NCBI RefSeq assembly: GCF_002160065.1
Contig: NZ_NFJW01000016.1
Span: 1-47,607, forward strand
Direction of reading: 5' to 3'
Source of the DNA: Collinsella sp. An2
GTDB lineage: Bacteria; Actinomycetota; Coriobacteriia; Coriobacteriales; Coriobacteriaceae
DNA length: 47,607 nt
Of the stretch, positions 43,737-47,607 are shown one piece after another (position 1 is the stretch's first letter; each line of letters opens with the position of its first letter). A model generated the notes under the pieces. The model saw nothing but the letters and a program-made list of their open reading frames with translations, ran no database searches and was not told where the DNA came from. Both the position numbers and the translations under genes were made by a program.

Positions 43737-44693
43737 ATGCGAGCCTGCGTCTGCAACATATCGGGATTGGAGCTGCTGCGTTCGTATGGACGCCTCCTGC
43801 CCGAGCTGCTTGAACTTCCCCGAACCTCAAAAACGACCGGCTTGGGCATCCCGCCGCACGCAATCCTGGAAGATGAGCTCGTTAGAGTGGGCGTAAAGAC
43901 CCGGCCCTACCACCTGATGGTGGGATCTCACGCAGACTGGCGCAGCCGTGATGATGTCGTTTGCCATAAACAGCTAACAGACCTACCGCGTCGCAGCCTA
44001 ATTGTTGTGAACAGGTGCATTCTGGTAACTGGCCCAGAGCTGCTCTTCTGTGACCTTGCCTCCAGCAGCGCTCTCGACGAACTTGACCTTATATTAATCG
44101 GCTATGAGCTGTGCGGGACGTACGTAGTCGACCAATCCTGGGACGGATTGGTAAACACGGGGATTGCCATGACGTCCGTCGAGAAGATAGCCCGCTTAGC
44201 AGACCAGCTGCCCCACAGGAGAGGCATAAAACGAGCTCGCGGGGCCCTTTCGCTTATCCGCAACGGCTCGAACTCTCCCATGGAAACCATACTGTGCATG
44301 CTGCTTACCCTCCCACGCCGCCTTGGCGGGTTGGACCTGGGTCCCGTTGCGTTGAACTATCAGGTCCAGACCTCCACCGGCCCACGCTGGATAGACGCGG
44401 CGTTCGTGGCATACAACCTAGGTCTCGAATATAAAGGCAAAGAGGCGCATTCACTTGAACGCACAAGCCGCGACGACCGCCGCCAGAACAAGATTGCCGG
44501 CACCGGCATGACCATCTTGAACGTCTGGTATGACGACCTTGTTCAAGAGCATTTGTTTCAGCAGCTCGTAGACGACATCGCTCGGGCCACGGGGCGCCGG
44601 ATACGCGTGCGCAGCGACGCGTTTGCCACGCGCCAGCAGCTTCTTCGCCAGAAGCTGCTGCCTGCGATCGAGCGCTATGGGAGCTTCTTGTAA
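43737..44693 (+). CDS. Second solitary AbiEi/DUF559-like protein
   Basis: A 318-residue protein with the same layout as the product of 17015-18094. It has an N-terminal region of about 170 residues, SPMET (180-184) in place of SGGES, then D220 (RWIDAAF), EYKGK (231-235) and a DDRRQNK helix (246-252). This fits a PD-(D/E)XK/Vsr-like nuclease domain. GGAG lies 6 nt before ATG 43737, and a near-consensus promoter is at 43687-43715. No toxin partner is adjacent, and a long inverted repeat precedes it. Lower GC in its upstream region suggests acquisition. Function unknown. Confidence 0.7.
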   Translation: MRACVCNISGLELLRSYGRLLPELLELPRTSKTTGLGIPPHAILEDELVRVGVKTRPYHLMVGSHADWRSRDDVVCHKQLTDLPRRSLIVVNRCILVTGPELLFCDLASSSALDELDLILIGYELCGTYVVDQSWDGLVNTGIAMTSVEKIARLADQLPHRRGIKRARGALSLIRNGSNSPMETILCMLLTLPRRLGGLDLGPVALNYQVQTSTGPRWIDAAFVAYNLGLEYKGKEAHSLERTSRDDRRQNKIAGTGMTILNVWYDDLVQEHLFQQLVDDIARATGRRIRVRSDAFATRQQLLRQKLLPAIERYGSFL

Positions 44694-44739
44694 CTAACCC
44701 GGCCGGCCGCCACGTTCGCGGTCCACAGGCAGCGCGCTC

Positions 44740-44759
44740 GCGCCGGCGCATGCCGGCGC
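44740..44759. terminator. GC hairpin between the AbiEi-like gene and GNAT gene
   Basis: GCGCCGGC (44740-44747) pairs with GCCGGCGC (44752-44759) around GCAT, between two convergent genes. Confidence 0.55.
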
Positions 44760-44789
44760 CGCACGAAAGACATGTGCTACAAGCGGCAC

Positions 44790-45296
44790 TTATTCCGATG
44801 CGCCGTCCAAACGCTTTGCCATCCACACGTGCGGCTGGCCCTCATCCTCGTAGTCGACCGGCGCGATGGGGTCGTAACCCAGTTTGGCATACATGCCCTG
44901 CACATACTCCTGACCGTGCAGCTTCATAACGCGCGCACCAGCGGCCGCGGCGAGGCGCGCGGCCTCGCGCGCCAACATGCTTGCCAGGCCCTGCCGACGA
45001 AATGCGGGCATCACTGCCACGCGACCCAGCAGGTAAATCTCCTGGGGTGTGACATTGGCGTCAAGGGCGCTTGCAGGAGCGTGTGGAGCATCGGGTGCAA
45101 ATGCATGCTCAAGCGGCTCGGGGAAGGTGCGGGCGCATCCGGCGAGTTCGCCGTCCACATAAGCGGTCACATGGATGCATTCGGGCACGTCATCGAGTGG
45201 TTCGAACTCGTTTTCGTACCCCTGTTCCTCCATGAAGACAGCGCGGCGCACCGCGAACGCATCGTCGCGATTCCCCTGCTCAATGGTGATACTCAT
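44790..45296 (-). CDS. GNAT-family N-acetyltransferase
   Basis: A 168-residue GNAT protein. The acetyl-CoA loop RRQGLAS lies at residues 100-106, preceded by the strand LLGRVAVMPAF. The N-terminal FMEEQGY segment and the HGQEYVQGMYAKLGY end resemble the ElaA/YjcF type. GGGGGAG lies 7 nt before ATG 45296. Substrate unknown. It stands alone between convergent and upstream genes. Confidence 0.85.
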   Translation of the reverse strand: MSITIEQGNRDDAFAVRRAVFMEEQGYENEFEPLDDVPECIHVTAYVDGELAGCARTFPEPLEHAFAPDAPHAPASALDANVTPQEIYLLGRVAVMPAFRRQGLASMLAREAARLAAAAGARVMKLHGQEYVQGMYAKLGYDPIAPVDYEDEGQPHVWMAKRLDGASE

Positions 45297-45383
45297 ATGG
45301 CACTCCCCCTCGATTGCCCCTCAAACGCCTTTCGAAACAGATTCTCGGCATCCAAACGCTCTGGGCACCACACGGAATCCGTA

Positions 45384-45420
45384 GAAAAACGGCGCCGCAC
45401 CGTTATCGGTGCGGCGCCGT
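45384..45420 (-). terminator. Rho-independent terminator of the transketolase operon
   Basis: ACGGCGCCGCACC (45389-45401) pairs with 45408-45420 around GTTATC, and on the minus strand a TTTTT tract follows (45384-45388). The GGCGCCGCACC core is shared with the terminator at 20436-20483. Confidence 0.85.
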
Positions 45421-45454
45421 TGGATTGTTATCGCATCATGCGACGATACGCGCG

Positions 45455-46396
45455 CTAGGCCAGCAGCTCGCGCACGGCAGCCTCCACGCCGTCGGCGTCA
45501 AGGCCATACTTCTTCAGCAGGTCGACCGCGGGGCCAGACTCGCCATACACGTCCTGCACGCCGACCTTCTTCACCGGAACGGGGCAGGACTCGGCCAGCA
45601 CGTCGCACACGGCGCTGCCCAGGCCGCCGATCACCGAGTGCTCCTCGGCGGTGACGACCTTGCCGGTCTTACGCGCGCTCGCAATGATGGTTTCAGCATC
45701 GATCGGCTTGATGGTGTGCATGTCGATGACCTCGGCGTCGATGCCGTCGGCAGCCAGCTTCTCGGCGGCCTCGAGCGCGGCGGCAACCATGAGGCCGCAG
45801 GCGACGATGGTGACGTCTGCGCCCTCGCGCATGACGATGCCCTTGCCGATTTCGAACGAGTAGTCCGGGCGGTCGTTGATGACCGGGGTGGCCAGGCGAC
45901 CAAAGCGCATGTAGACCGGGCCCTCGTACTCGTAGGCGGCGCGGACGCACGCACGAGCCTCTACGTCGTCGGCAGGCACGATCACCGTCATGCCGGGGAT
46001 GGTGCGCATGAGGGCGATATCCTCGTTGCACTGGTGGGTAGCGCCGTCCTCGCCCACGGAGATGCCGGCGTGCGTGGCGCCGACCTTCACGTTGAGGTGC
46101 GGGTACCCGATGGAGTTGCGCACCTGCTCAAAGGCGCGGCCAGCGGCGAACATCGCAAAGGTGCTTGCAAAGGCGACGCGGCCGGTGGTCGCAACGCCCG
46201 CAGCAAGGCCCATCATGTTGGACTCGGCGATGCCGGCGTCAAAGAAGCGGTCGGGATAGGCGGCCTTGAACTTACCGGTCTGCGTGGCAGCGGCGAGGTC
46301 GGCGTCAAAGACGACGAAGTCATCGTGCTCGGCGCCCAGCTCGACCAGGGCCTCGCCATAGCTCTGGCGCGTGGCGATCTTCTTCACATCTGCCAT
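45455..46396 (-). CDS. tktB: Transketolase, C-terminal subunit
   Basis: A 313-residue protein holding the pyrimidine-binding (Pyr) and C-terminal domains of transketolase: DADLAAATQT, RFFDAGIAESNMMGLAAG and GGLGSAV. It begins 2 bp after the stop of the N-terminal subunit gene (46399-47220); the two polypeptides form one enzyme, a known split arrangement in many anaerobes. The operon ends at the terminator 45384-45420. Confidence 0.93.
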   Translation of the reverse strand: MADVKKIATRQSYGEALVELGAEHDDFVVFDADLAAATQTGKFKAAYPDRFFDAGIAESNMMGLAAGVATTGRVAFASTFAMFAAGRAFEQVRNSIGYPHLNVKVGATHAGISVGEDGATHQCNEDIALMRTIPGMTVIVPADDVEARACVRAAYEYEGPVYMRFGRLATPVINDRPDYSFEIGKGIVMREGADVTIVACGLMVAAALEAAEKLAADGIDAEVIDMHTIKPIDAETIIASARKTGKVVTAEEHSVIGGLGSAVCDVLAESCPVPVKKVGVQDVYGESGPAVDLLKKYGLDADGVEAAVRELLA

Positions 46397-46398
46397 CT

Positions 46399-47220
46399 CT
46401 AGGCCTCCTTCGAAAGCTCGGCCATGGCCTGCTCGAACTCTTCATCGTTGGGGGCTTTGCCGTGCCAGCCCACCTGGTTCTCCATGAACGAGACGCCCTT
46501 GCCCTTGACCGTCTCGCAGACGATGCACGTCGGGGCACCGGTGGTCTCGCGGGCCTCGGCGAAAGCCGCGCGAAGCTGCGCCATGTCATTGCCGTCGGCG
46601 ACCTCGATCACGTGGAACTTGAAGGCGCGGAACTTGTCGGCGATGGGCATCGCGGAGTTGACCTCCTCGATGGTGCCGTCGATCTGCAGGCCGTTGTGGT
46701 CGACGATCACGCAGAGGTTGTCGAGCTGGTGGTTGCCGGCAAACATGGCAGCCTCCCAGACCTGACCCTCCTCGATCTCGCCGTCGCCCAGCAGCGCATA
46801 GGTGCGATAGGTATCGCCCCAGTGCTTAGCGGCAAGCGCCATGCCCACCGCGGCCGAGATGCCCTGGCCAAGCGAGCCGGTGGACATATCGACACCCGGG
46901 GTGTCGTTCATGTTGGGGTGACCCTGCAGGTGAGAACCGATGTGGCGCAGCGTCTCCAGGTCCTCCTTGGGGAAGTAGCCGCGCTCGGCAAGCGTGGCGT
47001 ACAGGCCCGGCGCGCAATGGCCCTTCGACAGCACGAAGCGGTCGCGGTCGGCCTTGTGCGGGTCGGCCGGATCGATGTTCATCTCTTCAAAATACAGATA
47101 CGTCATGATGTCGGCAGCGCCAAGCGAACCGCCCGGGTGGCCGGACTTCGCGGCGTGCGTACCGATGATGACGCCTTTGCGGACCTCGTTCGCGACCTTC
47201 TTCAGCTGGTCGTCGGTCAT
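46399..47220 (-). CDS. tktA: Transketolase, N-terminal subunit
   Basis: A 273-residue protein with the thiamine-diphosphate domain: SGHPGGSLGAADI near the start and GDGEIEEGQVWEA with the TPP motif. AGGAGG lies 7 nt before ATG 47220; an earlier in-frame start is not conserved. It pairs with the C-terminal subunit and follows a TalC-like aldolase gene, giving a non-oxidative pentose phosphate unit. Confidence 0.93.
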   Translation of the reverse strand: MTDDQLKKVANEVRKGVIIGTHAAKSGHPGGSLGAADIMTYLYFEEMNIDPADPHKADRDRFVLSKGHCAPGLYATLAERGYFPKEDLETLRHIGSHLQGHPNMNDTPGVDMSTGSLGQGISAAVGMALAAKHWGDTYRTYALLGDGEIEEGQVWEAAMFAGNHQLDNLCVIVDHNGLQIDGTIEEVNSAMPIADKFRAFKFHVIEVADGNDMAQLRAAFAEARETTGAPTCIVCETVKGKGVSFMENQVGWHGKAPNDEEFEQAMAELSKEA

Positions 47221-47289
47221 GAGGTGCCTCCTTTCAAAGCATGCCCGCCCCAGGGCAAGACCCCGCGGCGGGCGTGACAAAACAGCGCC

Positions 47290-47607
47290 TTACTGGGCGT
47301 CAACGACCTTCTTCCAGTCGGCCTCGAAGGAGGCCAGGCCCTGGTCGGTGAGCGGGTGCTTGAGGCACTTCTTGAGCGCGGCGAACGGCACGGTGGCGAT
47401 GTCGGCTCCGAGCAGGGCCGCCTGGGTCACGTGGTTCGGGGTGCGCACCGAGGCGGTGATGATCTCCACCTGGTCGTCGACGTTCTTGCCCGTCCAGTCG
47501 TAGTTCTTGACGCAGGTCACGACGTTGGCGAGCTGCTCGATGCCGTCCTCGGCGATGTCGTCGAAGCGGCCCACGAACGGGCTGATGTAGCGGGCGCCGG
47601 CGTTGGC
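47290..47607 (-). CDS. Fructose-6-phosphate aldolase / transaldolase (TalC/FSA), partial
   Basis: The C-terminal 105 residues of a small transaldolase-family protein, cut by the right edge of the window. The visible part begins ANAGARYISPFVGRFDD, the conserved strand with the RxSPFVGR motif of FSA/TalC proteins, and includes EIITASVRTPNHV. The catalytic lysine lies further upstream, outside the window. It precedes the split transketolase genes in the same operon. Confidence 0.88.
   Translation of the reverse strand, partial: ANAGARYISPFVGRFDDIAEDGIEQLANVVTCVKNYDWTGKNVDDQVEIITASVRTPNHVTQAALLGADIATVPFAALKKCLKHPLTDQGLASFEADWKKVVDAQ

Overview
The window is GC-rich (roughly 60-65 percent by eye), gene-dense bacterial chromosome. 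The gene content fits an anaerobic, high-GC Gram-positive gut bacterium of class Coriobacteriia (Collinsella/Olsenella-like). It has pyruvate formate-lyase, split transketolase, agmatine fermentation, PTS sugar uptake, a bacitracin-type BceAB exporter, strong AGGAGG-type ribosome sites and membrane-bound LuxR control. This assignment is inference from content and codon style, not a database result. There are no rRNA, tRNA, CRISPR or clear transposase genes.

Layout. 1-4336: aspartate/threonine synthesis, with lysC (-) divergent from thrC and thrB (+); the 260 bp before thrB can fold into two large nested hairpins. 4441-6678: YgiQ-type radical SAM protein. 6724-13301 (-): a sugar operon reading aldolase, PTS IIA, IIB, IIC of the ascorbate (Ula) family, a small TPR-like protein, a P-loop kinase, a PfkB kinase and finally a GntR/UTRA regulator. 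13781-16673: engB, MTA/SAH nucleosidase, ROK sugar kinase. 17015-18094: a solitary AbiEi/DUF559-like protein bracketed by two near-identical palindromes. 18184-23163: pflA, panE, and a pyruvate formate-lyase whose glycyl-radical domain is a separate gene. 23735-25164: SPFH membrane protein and a ribbon-helix-helix protein. 25586-28038: two-gene ABC exporter behind a large inverted repeat. 28141-34815: a complete agmatine deiminase pathway (aguB-aguD-aguA-aguC) divergent from an AguR-like membrane LuxR sensor. 34879-39289 (-): BceAB-type exporter with a YxeA-like protein and two tiny membrane proteins. 39465-40307: a MutT-Vsr fusion. 41158-43191: htpG. 43737-44693: a second AbiEi/DUF559-like protein preceded by a 48-bp-arm inverted repeat. 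44790-45296: GNAT acetyltransferase. 45455-47607 (-): fructose-6-phosphate aldolase/transaldolase (cut by the window end) and split transketolase.

How it works together. Sugar-phosphates arriving by PTS, PfkB kinase and aldolase feed glycolysis. Transketolase and TalC shuttle pentoses. PFL yields acetyl-CoA and formate. Agmatine catabolism gives ATP and ammonia. The most unusual items are the two-piece PFL, the MutT-Vsr fusion, the palindromes beside the solitary nuclease-like genes, a candidate thrB leader RNA, a possible in-frame UAG read-through in the PTS operon, and locus-specific degenerate repeats in many intergenic gaps.
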